Assembly (NCBI GenBank): GCA_009192285.1
Contig: WBVU01000019.1
Location: 248,001 to 312,000, forward strand
Reading direction: 5' to 3'
DNA from: Morchella semilibera
Taxonomy: Eukaryota; Ascomycota; Pezizomycetes; Pezizales; Morchellaceae
DNA: 64,000 bases
Shown here: one piece after another, positions 25,327-36,322 of the stretch
Numbering within the stretch: the stretch's first letter is position 1
Layout of the letters: every line of letters begins with the position of its first letter
The notes under the pieces: model-generated
The model's input: the letters and a program-made list of their open reading frames with translations, nothing else
Told to the model about the DNA's origin: nothing
The model's database searches: none
Made by a program: the position numbers and the translations under genes

Positions 25327-28300
25327 ATGCCTCCAAAAGAGTCCAAGGATGGGCGACCATCACGTTCGTCGCGACCATCGACCCGTCGGTCGACTCCTGT
25401 CAACACACCATCATCGTCCAAACCTTCCGCTACAAATACACAACCTGCCTCGGCTCCAAACAAAGCGACACCAATATCGGCATCGGCTCCGGGTAGCGTA
25501 AAACACGGCTCCGAGTCAGATTGGTCAGAGCCACCGTTGGCCACTCCTAAGGCATCCTATAAGGAGTACGACGATAAGGCTTTGATGAACACATCTACAC
25601 AACACATGCTCCCTCTTGGGGAGCTACCTTCGGCGAAGATGCTCGAGGCGACAAAACGCCCTTTTCCCGGCTCGGGAAAGAAGAAGGGAAAACAGGTACC
25701 ACAGGGAAATGGGGCTTCGGGTTGGACACAGGGAGGAGGGTCTGGGGGAAATGGGGCGCCTGTGAGCAAAATCACAAATGGCGCACCAATAATCTCTAGC
25801 GCGGCCAGGGATGAGCCCAGGGAGATGGCAGGAGGAGGTGGTGGTATAATTTCCACAAGCCTTCCACCCGGAGGGATTGCTCCAGGTGGAGTGGTTCCTG
25901 GAGGAATGGTTCCTGGAGGAGTGGTTTCTGGAGGAGTGGTCCCTGGGGGGGCTCCTGGTGGAGTGGTCCCTGGGGGTGCGGTTCCTGGAGGAGTGGTTCC
26001 TGGGGGTACGGTTACTGGGGGGATAGTTCCCGGAGGAGTTTCTACAGGAGCTTCTACAGGAGCTTCTACGGGAGCTTCTACGGGAGTTTCTACGGGGGTT
26101 CCTACGGGAGTTTCTACGGGGGTTCCTAAGGGAGCTCCTACGGGAGTTTCTATAGGAGTTCCTACGGGGGTTATTGGAGGAATTCCTACCGGAGTTCCTG
26201 GGGGAGCCGTTCCTAGTGGGATATCCGGAGGAGCACCTAGGGATTTTACAGCTGCGCCTCTTGTTTCTCCTGTGGTTGCTCCTGGCGTCTCTCTCGGTAT
26301 TTCTCCAGGAGTTTCGCCTGGCATTTCCCCTGGCGGCGCTGTTATCAAAGGCGCTGTTCATGGGGGCGCTGTTCCTGGAGGTGCCGTCCCTGGGGGAGTC
26401 ATTGCAGGGGAAAATATTCCTGGAGGAGTTCCTGTCGGGGGATTTACTGCCGGAAGAGCTGCTACTGGGCCTATTCCTGCTGGAGGAAGCGGTGGCGCTG
26501 GAGTACCACCACCACCACCACAACATCCACATCCATCGCCATCACAACATCCGCACCCACAACCACCAATCACCCCTGTGGCTGGATCCTCACGTCCTGC
26601 GCAGACACAGTCAGTCTCCACACAAACCGTCAAAGCCAAGCCTATAATAACAACACCAGCTCCCACGTCCGCAGCAGCATCACCCGGAGGGATGACGATT
26701 GGCTCTTCCGGCTCGCCGCCGGCTAATCCATCTACTCCTTCCAACTCAAATACATCCCGACCGGGTGCTGTTAATGGGGCCTGGCTTAATGGAAATGCTC
26801 CAAATAGCAAAACACCACAGGGTCGACAGCGGTTGTCTATGGTAGTTGATGCTGCCATCGAGCGCAGTGCTCAGGTTGGGAATGTTGACCTAGGACGCGC
26901 CATCAAAAAGCTATATGATGAGTCTTTGTCCAACTCTCTACTCGCGGATCTACTAGACGCGGTGCTTGCCCAAAAAGCTACATCAGAACAGATATACCAG
27001 TTCCAAACGTATGTGCGAAACGCTCGAGACCCTAATGCAATGTCCGCAGAGCCTACCTCGGCAGCAAATGGTACACAGCCTCCAGATGGAGGCCCGCCTC
27101 CAGCCCCCATGGATATGTCGCAGTCACAACCGGAATCGCAACCGCAACCGCAACCGCAACCTCAACCACAACCGCAACCGCAATCACAACCACCACAACA
27201 ACAACCACCGCAGCAGCATCAACAGCAACACTCTCTGCAGCCGCAACAGGAGCAGTCTCAGGACCCGAACCCTGCGGCGACAAACGGCACCGTTTCCACG
27301 GGTAGCAGCAGTATTGTAAAGAAGGAAAAAATGAGCAGGAAGGAACGCAAGAAGAATGGGATTAGGAAGCACCAACACGGAGATCAAAATGACGAGGACA
27401 CAGACTCAGACTTGAGCTCAGTTTGTTCGGAAGCTTCTGAGGACCAGCAGAAAGGCAATGCTGGAGGTATAGATTCGACAACCCACCATCGCGCTCGGGT
27501 CCCTTCTCAAGCCAATAGCTTTACACCAATTCAGAGCGAGTATCGTCAAGGTAACGACTCCGAGCACCAGGCAAAAAGAATAAAGCTTCCAACCTTCGAC
27601 CAAATCAAACAGGACAGCAGCATTCGTGATCCTCCGCCCGCTGGGATTGCTTGCCGCCCAGCAAAAGGAAACGGAAACCCACGGAAAAGGAATAGAAGCC
27701 CCAGTATTTCGACACCACCACCACAGGCGTATGCTTCGTCTTCTGCTACCCCATCATCATCAGTTGCGGCTCCTACCTCAGCGCCACAGCCGTCTGCTCC
27801 AGCCCCCGCCCCAACTCAACCCCCAAAGAAAAAGAGCAAGACTAATAAAATCAAAATTTCGTGAGTGTTCATTCAATAATTTGACTTTGTCAAATTAGAG
27901 TTATACCAAGTGAAATTTTTTTTTCGAGGATATAACAGCTGACCAGTGTGAGAATATTGCAAATTAGTCCGGTCAAGAAACCTGTTACGGAGCCGTTTGT
28001 GGTGACCGCGGGGATTGGTGATCTAAGTGATCACAGGCGTGTTCGTTACGGGTCAGAGGAGGTTTCCGTGGGTTCCCCCGCTTTTTTTTTCTTAGCGAAA
28101 ACATCGCCTCAGAGTGGGTATGAAATTTCACAATGCTAACACCCCATCAGGAGAACGAAGATGTGTGCGCCGTGTGTAACGGGCCTGGCCGATTTCTTTG
28201 CTGCGAGCGCTGTCCCCGTTCTTTCCATTTCACGTGTTTGAACCCCCCCCTAGAAGAGATCCCGGAAGGAATGTGGTTCTGCAACGGTTGCAATTCTCAA

Positions 28301-29589
28301 CACAACCCTCCGGTAAAACCGCCGAGGGGCCTCTTTTCCGAGCTGATCAACAATATCAACCGAAGGAACCCGACCTCTTTTCGATTACCATCGGATATCC
28401 GAGGCTACTTTTCTGGGGTGGAGACGGGAGCCTTGGGTGAATATCTTGATGTTCGGGATACGAAGATACAGAAGTTTAGGTACGTGGTGCATTCCCGCTA
28501 AACGAGCTCTAGCGATTCCATACTAATAGAACTATGTATGTGTAGTAAGAGTGGGTTTGTGGAAGAATACGATACATTAAAGCTTAAGGACAAGGCTGGA
28601 AATGCCATCCTTTGTCATCATTGTGGAAAGTCTGCTGTTAATGGGCAGCGGATTATTTCTTGCGATTTTTGCCCGCTTAGTTGGCATCTTGATTGCATTA
28701 ACCCTATGCCGATGTCTAACCCCCCGCCAACTCAAAAGAAGTGGCAGTGTCCAGCTCATGCGGATTCGGTATGTTCATAACTCTCATAAACACGCTCTCT
28801 TTCATTCCTATTCGGTTTTCTAACCAGGCCTCGTTAGCTGCAGAATCGCCGACCGAAAAAGGCGCCTATCGTCGATACCTATCTTAGACGAGGATTCAAG
28901 AACAACGGGGTTATTGAGATTGAAAACGAGGAAGAGGCCACATTCGAGGACGTCATGGTCAGCGGGATTGTCTATAGACTGCCAGAAAGGGGTATCAAGT
29001 TGGACTTTATCGAAAAAATCAAGACATCGTGAGTGAATTATCCTATAGGTAGATCCACGGTGCTTCTAGACTAACACCCCCTCTTTTTTCAAAGGAAATC
29101 CGCCCTAGATCCGCCGCGCAAGCCCAAGAAGCCCAAGACAGCAAGCACTCCACCCTCTACTACCGCAGCCGTATTACCTTTTGAGGAACGCCCGTTTATC
29201 GACCAACAGCTTGTCCAGCACTTGCTAGAGTTTTCGGGAAATTCCGCAGTTTTATCTACTTTCAATGGGGGAGGCATCAATACACTAATAGAGGCCTTAA
29301 TCGTAAGTAAATAAATGACGGGCCGCCCCCCATTATTCCCTGCTGACATGCTTATCCTTATACATAGAGCGAGGCTGCTCCATCGGTCAAGGCTCTCCTT
29401 AGCGAACCCCACTCCTCGACAAACCGTCCATCCTCGACAGTTGCGCCCCTTGATACAGCCAACACACTCTCCCCCGAGAAAGAGAGATCACAACTTCTAA
29501 TACTACAGGAACTCATCACTAAACGGCTACAAGCGTTACAATCTTCAACATCATCTTCAACCTCACAGCCTCACCAGAAATCTAGATGA
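25327..29589 (+). CDS. rco1: double PHD-finger protein, Rco1/Cph1 homologue (Rpd3S/Clr6-II deacetylase subunit)
   Basis: Seven exons: 25327-27860, 27968-28067, 28151-28479, 28546-28768, 28844-29028, 29095-29302, 29368-29589 (1266 aa). All introns are GT-AG and frame-consistent; the donor of intron 2 (GTGGGT at 28068) is the least certain. The first ~870 residues are disordered: a PGG/GxT repeat (~180-384), a Pro/His patch, a QP/Q-rich run (~598-648) and a basic KKEKMSRKERKK segment. PHD1 (~881-930, CAVC...CCERC...FHFTC...WFCNGC) and PHD2 (~1008-1061, CHHC...CDFC...WHLDC...WQC) flank a conserved linker (RGLFSELINNINRRNPTSF). The post-PHD2 block RRPKKAPIVDTYLRRGFKNN is typical of the family. 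Rco1 in yeast and Cph1/Cph2 in fission yeast anchor the Sin3/Eaf3-containing deacetylase to transcribed chromatin and suppress cryptic transcription. The start is the first ATG; the upstream in-frame codons are non-ATG. Confidence 0.9.
25866..26480 (+). repeat. coding minisatellite (15-bp PGGVV and 12-bp GxST/GxPT units)
   Basis: Inside exon 1 of the Rco1 homologue. A 15-bp unit related to GGTTCCTGGAGGAGT encodes elastin-like VPGGV repeats. It then switches at ~26040 to a 12-bp unit (GGAGCTTCTACG and variants) encoding GAST, GVST and GVPT, then returns to PGG-type units. All units are multiples of 3, so the frame is kept. The lack of stops on the opposite strand makes long antisense frames that are only shadows. 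Confidence 0.9.
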
Positions 29590-32394
29590 GGATTCCGCCT
29601 AGCTCTGTCTTCGTCACGTTACCTCTTTTGGTCTCTGGCTGTTTGTCTCTCGGATACAGGAAAATTAGTCGGCGGACATCCATCTTCCCGCATAATAGGT
29701 GCACTCGTTTTTAAGATTAAGGGTGTGTGTGAGCGGAATGGCAAGCCTAAGGCAGGAATTGGTTGAAACGGAGTGGGGGCAATCGTAGCTCAGTCACGTG
29801 GTGCCATACTTAGGTTTTCATTTCATTACAATTTTTTTTTCACACAAGGCAAGCAAAACAAAAAAATAATGGTGTAAGAGAATATGATTGGGTGTTTTTA
29901 CTTAAAGGGCTTCTTTTCTACCTTTTCTTGTTCTTTTTTCCAATTTTACAAGTTTATAGTTACTACCAAATCTTTTTCTCTCTCTATCCCTCTTGCAAAG
30001 AACCTCTATAACTATTTAACTTTGTCTCTCCTTCCATCTCTTGTCGACCCCCCTCTTTTTTTCTTTTTCTTTCCCCTTTTCTTAATCGGCCCGGGGGACG
30101 GACGAAGGAAGAGGGAGGACTACATGTAGTAGTGGCGGGACATGGGCGTGTGTGAGGCTGTTTTGCTTTTGCTTTTATTTTGCTTTTTCGCTTTTGCTTA
30201 GTTGTTTACGTTCTTGCTTGAGTGCTTTTTCTTTTTAACTTGTTTTACTATTTTATTCCATTTATGTCTTGAGTGCGATGACATTTTTTTTTTCTTTCTT
30301 TTGCTATGTTTGATTTGGTGTTTTGTTTCTTTTTCTTTTGTTACTCTTTCTGTTACTCAAAGGGTTTTAGATTGGGGCGGCTGACGGCGGCGGCGGCGAT
30401 GGGGGAGGGAAGAAGGGGTGGACACATTCATCATCCAGAATCAGAATCAATCAGATCAGATCAGATAGGACGCAAATCGACGGTATGCATTTGCATTTGC
30501 ATTGGGATTTACATGCTGCTGCTACTAGCTTGCGATTTATATTGTCTTACTTCCCCCTGTGTTATGGGGGGGAGGGAGAGTATTTTCTTTATATCTTAGA
30601 GCCTTATTTGGGGTTATTAGGTATGAGGGCGGAGAGTAGAGTGGAGTGGGGGGGGGGGGGGCAGGTGGAGGAAGGGGGGTTGTAGTGGAAGTCTGTTCAT
30701 CTAGGCCCCCAAGGAAAAAGGGGGGGGGGTGGTGGTCTTGCAATGTGTCCTGTCCTATTCTGTTTCTATTCCCTCATGATTTTAATTTTTTTTCTTTTTC
30801 TTTTCTTCTTTTTCGTACCTCTTATATATATACACTATACTTTCCTGGTTTGTTTGTTTGTTTGTTTGTTTTTCCTTTTCCTTTTGTTTCTCTCACTCTC
30901 CCAGTGGGAGGGAGATATGGGCTCTGTTTCTAGTGATATCTACTTTGTGGAGGGTTTTTTTTTTATTCTTGGTTTCGTTTTCTTTTGTCGCTGCATGAGG
31001 AGGGGAGCCCTAGGCTATGTATTATACATCATCATCACCATCATCACCATCGTCGTCGTCTTCGTGACAATATACCGCAGTGCAAAAGGCGCTGTCTACT
31101 GGCATGGCAGGCAGATCTAGAGGCCACGGTGGAGGTTCATTACTACTATACTTGGATACATACACATGTGTAAGCCCCGGCCCATATCTTTACCGGATGC
31201 ACCCCACCAGTCATTCCTTGCTGGCTGGAGGAGGCGTCCTGTGTGTTGAAGGTGCGAGGTGCGCGTGTGAGTGATAGGCCATGATGCAGCCACCACCCAC
31301 TGCTGGTTAGTAATCGATCGGCCGATGACGTTTGCCGTGTTTGCCACACGCGGCGTGATGATTTGTACCTACATGTACTGTAGTACAGTACTTATGGGAT
31401 TCCACCCCACGTGATGTAGGGCCTGTTTGCTAGTTAGGTTTAGGTTTAGGTTTTGCGGTGGTCGTGTGTTGTTGTCCTACTTTGTAACCCCTAACCCACG
31501 CCAACCAGTTGTTATGCATCTAATAATCAGAGAGAGAGGGAAAAAAAAGAAAAAAGAACAGCAACACGGCAACATTCTAAACTTGGCTGGCAACCCAGAA
31601 GGAAAAAATAGTGGGATATCGATCATTGGCATGCGGGCAAGGGTTATTTTGTTTTTTTTTACTTTTTGAGGGGCGTTTTGACCCTTTATGCTGCAGCAGC
31701 AGCTAGATGGACGGGTGTTGATTGTTGGCTTCGGCAGAAAAGGTGAGGTGAGGTGAGGAAAGGTGGGTGGGTGGTGCGGGTACAGATAAAAGAGGCGCTA
31801 TCTACCCTCGATCCCCACTCCCCACTCCCCCCCTCCCCCCCCCACACACTCCCCCTCCTCCTCCTCCTCCTCCTGCTCTCTCCGCTCTCACGCTTCAATT
31901 CACTTTGACCGCCGCCGCCGCCGCCGGCAACTGTCAAACTTACATAGAGTAGCCCTCGCTTGCTTGTAGATCATCCCGGCTGGCTGGCTAGCTGCATCGC
32001 TAAGTAACAAGCGAGTCCCCTTACCCTGACTAAGCCGAAGCCACAACAACAACGCGTCACGTCACAATTGCCGGATTGGGAGGGGTCTCTCTTTTTTTTT
32101 TTTTTTTTTTTCATCTTTCCTTCCATCACATCCCTCACATCTTTTCCCCCCCCTCCCTCCCCTCCCTTCTCTCCCCTCACTTTGATCGGAAACACATATT
32201 ACACCTAAACCACGCATCAACTCACACCACTCACACCACTCTCACATATCACTCATCACATCACACATCACTCACGCAGGCACAGCTATTTCATCTATCT
32301 CTCTGCCCCCACCACCACATATCTTCACCTCCATCAGGACAGGCACAGAGACATACATACATACACACATACTATACTGTGAGACATCAAAGCA
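29590..32394. other. intergenic, microsatellite-rich
   Basis: No gene recognised. It holds T-rich DNA after the Rco1 homologue, TACATGTA at 30121 and 31370, G-runs near 30650 and 30720, a (TTTG)n tract near 30850, CAT/CGT repeats near 31030, and CT/CA-rich DNA at 32090-32390 that is probably the 5' leader of the next gene. Confidence 0.55.
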
Positions 32395-33942
32395 ATGCCT
32401 CGGCCAATCCGTACCGTCAAGCCCCCCTCCGTCCCAGGCGCGACGGGAAAGTCATCCACAGCTACCAAGAAACCCACCAAGCCAGCCACAGCTACAACAA
32501 CAACAACAACAACAACAACCAAGTCAAGGGCAACTCGATCAGGCGCCAAAGACCACCCCCACACACTCCTCACCCCCACATCAGACGACCCCGCCCCGCC
32601 CAAAAGACCCACCACCCGCACGACGACGCGTTCCAAGAATGCCCCCGCCGCGACTGCCCCCGCACCCCGCACCACGCGCCGCAAATCTGCACCACGCCCA
32701 GAGCCCGAACCAGAGCGGGAAGCAACACCGACAGTACTCCCCCCCACCGCACGCGACACCACCGTAACCCCCGCGCGAACACACTCTCCAGAAATCCAAG
32801 TCCCCGCTTCTAGTAATGCCGAGAACCGCACACCGAACCGCACGCCCACACCAACGCACTTTCGCTCCTCGCCGCCGCCAATGCCCTCCCTCACAGCTGC
32901 CACCACCACTACAGCAGCGACTACAACAAAGCGCCTCATGGTGCTCGAGTTCGGCTCAGACGCAGGTTACTCGCCGCCGCCCCCGTCGCGACCAACGTCA
33001 GCGCAGCGCCCGCGCCTGCGCGAGCTGCAGCCACTCTCGCTCGAGCCGCTCGATGGCGCAGACTCAGAGGGCGAAGCCGAGTGTGAGAATGGCGCGGCAT
33101 CGCCGACACCAAAGCGTGGGAGGAGGAATGGATTTGCGAATGTGAGTGTTGATGGGGAGCGGGAGGGGGCGCATGGGCAGGAATTTTGGATGCCGGGCGA
33201 CGAGGAGGCGTTTACCATCTACTCGGACCCGAAGTCGCCGCCGCGTCTGCCTAGTGCCAGTGCGCCGGAAGAGCTGGACGATACGATGAGGCCGCCAGAG
33301 TCGTCGCCGCCGCCACCCCCACCAACGCGGGGAATGCGGAAGCGACGGTCGTCAGGCGCGATTGTGGATGAGGAGGAGGATGTGGCAGAAGCGGACGGGG
33401 GCGTGGAGGACGGTGCGGATAAGGACCGGAAGGGGAAGCGCCGGAAGGCCGCTGCGGCTGCAGCCAAGACCATGACGACGGCAGATTTGAGGGGCTTGCT
33501 CCCGAGGAGACGGAGGGTGGTTGAGCACGAACGGGACGAGTTCGATGTTATCAGCACATCGGAGGACGCCGTAGAGTCCGAGTCGGACGGCGACGAGCTG
33601 GCGCGGCCAGTGACGAGGAAAAAGGCCGCTGCGACGGCGAAGGCTGGTGCCAAGGGCACAAAGGCGAAGAAGAAGGTGGCGAGGACATATGCGCGTGCGG
33701 AGAAGGAGAACGACTCGCCCAATCGCGCGGCAGCAACGGCAGCATCGGCAGCAGCAGCAGCGGAGAGTAGTGGAGACGAGACCGTGGTTGCTGGTGGTGG
33801 TGGGGTCGAGGACGCCGGCAGGGTCAGGAGGAGTATGAAGGAGGTGGTGAGGAAGTTTAAGGAGGTGGATAAGTGGGAGATGGAGTTTGAGGACGTGTCG
33901 CAGGGGAGCTTGGAGAGGGGTAGTAGTGAGGGGGGTAGATAG
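32395..33942 (+). CDS. basic, disordered nuclear-type protein of unknown function
   Basis: Single exon, 515 aa, starting at the first ATG after a long CT/CA-rich leader. No domain is recognised with confidence. The N-terminal half is Thr/Pro/Arg/Lys-rich with a poly-Thr tract. A central conserved-looking block (EFWMPGDEEAFTIYSDP) is followed by acidic and basic clusters, TADLRGLLPRRRR and EFDVISTSEDAVESESDGDE. A Lys/Ala-rich nuclear-localisation-like region follows. The C-terminus has KEVVRKFKEVDKWEMEFEDV, an amphipathic helix-like segment of the sort kept in fungal nuclear proteins. The composition suggests a chromatin or chromosome-associated role; this is inference only. The GC of the coding region is clearly higher than that of its flanks. 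A KEN motif (EKEND) is present near the C-terminus, a possible APC/C degron. Confidence 0.72.
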   Translation: MPRPIRTVKPPSVPGATGKSSTATKKPTKPATATTTTTTTTTKSRATRSGAKDHPHTLLTPTSDDPAPPKRPTTRTTTRSKNAPAATAPAPRTTRRKSAPRPEPEPEREATPTVLPPTARDTTVTPARTHSPEIQVPASSNAENRTPNRTPTPTHFRSSPPPMPSLTAATTTTAATTTKRLMVLEFGSDAGYSPPPPSRPTSAQRPRLRELQPLSLEPLDGADSEGEAECENGAASPTPKRGRRNGFANVSVDGEREGAHGQEFWMPGDEEAFTIYSDPKSPPRLPSASAPEELDDTMRPPESSPPPPPPTRGMRKRRSSGAIVDEEEDVAEADGGVEDGADKDRKGKRRKAAAAAAKTMTTADLRGLLPRRRRVVEHERDEFDVISTSEDAVESESDGDELARPVTRKKAAATAKAGAKGTKAKKKVARTYARAEKENDSPNRAAATAASAAAAAESSGDETVVAGGGGVEDAGRVRRSMKEVVRKFKEVDKWEMEFEDVSQGSLERGSSEGGR

Positions 33943-35328
33943 TCTTTCTTTTTTTTTGTTTTAATGGACCTTTTTTTAGTTTTTTTTTTTAGTTTTTTTT
34001 AGCTGGGCGAGTTTCTGTTCTGGGTGGGTGGGTTGTGGGTTTCTTTCTTTTTTCGGAGTATAGGCCTGTAGCTAGCTAGCTAGCTAGCTCTTTTTATGGT
34101 GTTTTTTTTTTCTCTTTTTTTTTTCATTTCTTGTTTCTTATATCCAATTATTTCTGCTACTCTTCTTACTACCCTTTTCCCACCACCACCACCATTATTA
34201 CCACCACCCTAGCTCCTTTTTTTCTTCTTACCTCTTTTTACATGCATGTAGGGCGGAAGCGTTTGTTTTGTTTTGAACCCCACACCCCTACCCCGTGGCG
34301 TGGCGTGTGGGGGGGGGGGTATCATGTAGAGTATTGGAATAGGTACTTCTGCACTCTGCGTGCGTGCGTGTGTGTGAGTGAACGAACGGGACTACCTGTA
34401 ATAGCGGAGCGGACGAGTGATGGGTCGTGATTCTCTCTCTCTGTGTGTATGGGGTCACTGTATAATCTGGATGTACAGGAAAGAACGCGTATAGGCATAG
34501 ATACATAGCCGCGGTCTTGGATATGGGTATGGATAATGTAATACACGCCCATCCACGCACGCAGAGAGGGGTAGGAGTACGCCCCCCCCCCTCCTGGGCG
34601 GGTAGGTACTCTCGGGCCAAACCTTCTTCCGTCCGTCCTATCTACTACTGCTACACAATCACAACATCGTACACAAAAAAACCGAGTGACACGCCGTGCC
34701 CCAACCCCAACCCAACCTCCTTGTACCACCCACACCCACATGACCGGCCCGGCCGGTTGCACCCCACGGGCCAGTTTCGGGCCGAGGGAGATCGCGGTCT
34801 GGTAGAGTACCGCGCCCCGCATCGTCCCGGTTTGGGTTTTGGGTATCATCGAATCGATCGGTAGGTAGGGTACAGTAGCCTGGTTAAGGAGTACATACAT
34901 ACCACCTACAGCTGCAGCTAGATAACTGTACTTACATGCTTAGCCCCCCCCCCCCGTGCAAGAAGACCCGGTCTACGGTGTTGTCTTTTTTTTTAATATA
35001 TATAGAAAAGACGCGAAAGGAAAAAAAGCAAAGGAAAAGGAAAAAAAAACCCGTCCGTATTCCAACGTGATATATGGAAAAAAGCAAAAAAAAAAGAAGC
35101 CAAAAGCCAAAAGCCAAAAGAAAGGTTCATATAAAAACTCCGTTAACTTATTACGCAAAGAGACGTGGAAATACACAAAGAGGGGGAATAAAACAAGGAG
35201 GTGGAGGGGGAAAGAAGAGCCTTTTTTTTTTTTTAGAGGAGAGGAGGATGGTGATGTCCCCAAGGCAATTACTCCAGCAGGACCGGCAAAACACTCACCC
35301 GCCCCCAATCAGTCCCCCACGAGTACGA
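33943..35328. other. intergenic between convergent genes
   Basis: No gene recognised. It starts with T-rich DNA after the stop of the plus-strand gene and includes a (TAGC)n tract at ~34070-34088 and C-runs near 34585 and 34945. A/T-rich DNA follows the minus-strand NMN adenylyltransferase stop. Confidence 0.55.
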
Positions 35329-36322
35329 CTACGACGATGTCGCACTCTCCGCCGACGACGACCCTGAGGCCGCATCAGCCTTCTCCTTCCCCTTTCCCGA
35401 GTCCTTCTCCTTCGGCGCTGCCTCCTCCCTGTACAGCCCGTGCTCCCTCAGGTACTCGATGACCACATTGGGGAGCAGGTAATGCACGCTCATGCCCCAT
35501 CTCAGGAACTGCCTGATCCTCGTACTCGAGATGTCGTTCGCAATGAGCTGTCTGACAATATGGATATTGCTCACCCAGTCTTTGCCCATCTCGTCGCCCC
35601 ACTCGCGCAGCGGGTCCAGCGCATCCGACACCGCCGACCCCGACCGCTCAATCACAAAGATGCCGTACGACCCGAGGATGTGGTCGAGGTCGTCCTTCGA
35701 CCACACGCCGGGCTGCGACATGGTCTGCAGCAGGTCCGACCCGCCGAGAAGCATCACGCGCGCGGGCTTGGTGACGTCGCCGCTGACCTGGATGCCGCCA
35801 AGGACCGTGTTGATCTCGTACGAGATGTGGTCGAGAACCTTTGCGGTGGGCTGGTAGCTGCTCTGCATGGCCTCCCAGGGGTCGACCATTAGCCACTCCG
35901 AGGTCTGCTCGCAGGCGAGCTCGCACATGCGGACGCTGGGATTGGGTCAGCTGGGTGTACTCTTGTTATGTTATATATATATATATTACTCGGAGCACAA
36001 GGCAGGTGGGGGTGTGTGTGTGAAGTGAAACGAACCGGTGTGCGGCGCTGGCAAGACCAGCCTTGTTGTAGTAGTCGCTGACGGGGCTCATGTACCCGCC
36101 AACGACCTCGTAGACATCGCTCATGTTCTGGCGGACGTGGTCAACCGCCATCTCGAACATTCGGAGGTGCATGTGTGTTATTGGTGAGAAGGAGCCACAG
36201 GCCACGACCACCAGTGGGGTCTTTGAGGGATCGGTGAGCGTACGTTTGAGACGGGAGGCGGGGAAGCTGTAGGTAGAGAGATCCCCACTTCCAATTGCTG
36301 AGGCATGGGCGTCCGTCGACAT
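35329..36322 (-). CDS. nma1: nicotinamide mononucleotide adenylyltransferase (NAD biosynthesis)
   Basis: Two exons: 36036-36322 and 35329-35935, with a 100-nt intron (donor GTTCGT, acceptor CCCAG); 297 aa. It catalyses ATP + NMN (or NaMN) to NAD (or deamido-NAD), the last common step of de novo and salvage NAD synthesis. The nucleotidyltransferase fold is evident from the GxFxPxxxxH signature CGSFSPITHMHLRMFE (~42-57), GYMSPVSDYYNKAGL, SEWLMVDPWEA, LLGGSDLL (~158) and the ATP-binding ISSTRIR (~231). The Lys/Glu/Ser-rich C-terminal tail is not part of the fold. The start ATG at 36322 is chosen because upstream in-frame codons include only non-ATG starts. Yeast Nma1/Nma2 are the reference enzymes. 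Confidence 0.95.

Noticed and set aside
25557-26532. Two long antisense open frames (263 and 302 aa) across the Rco1 repeat region
   Set aside because: They are the complement of in-frame 12/15-bp minisatellites that lack stops on both strands. Splicing and the PHD domains fix the plus strand as coding.
33219-33722. Antisense 167-aa frame
   Set aside because: High-GC shadow of the plus-strand 515-aa protein, Ser/Ala/Pro-rich with no domain.
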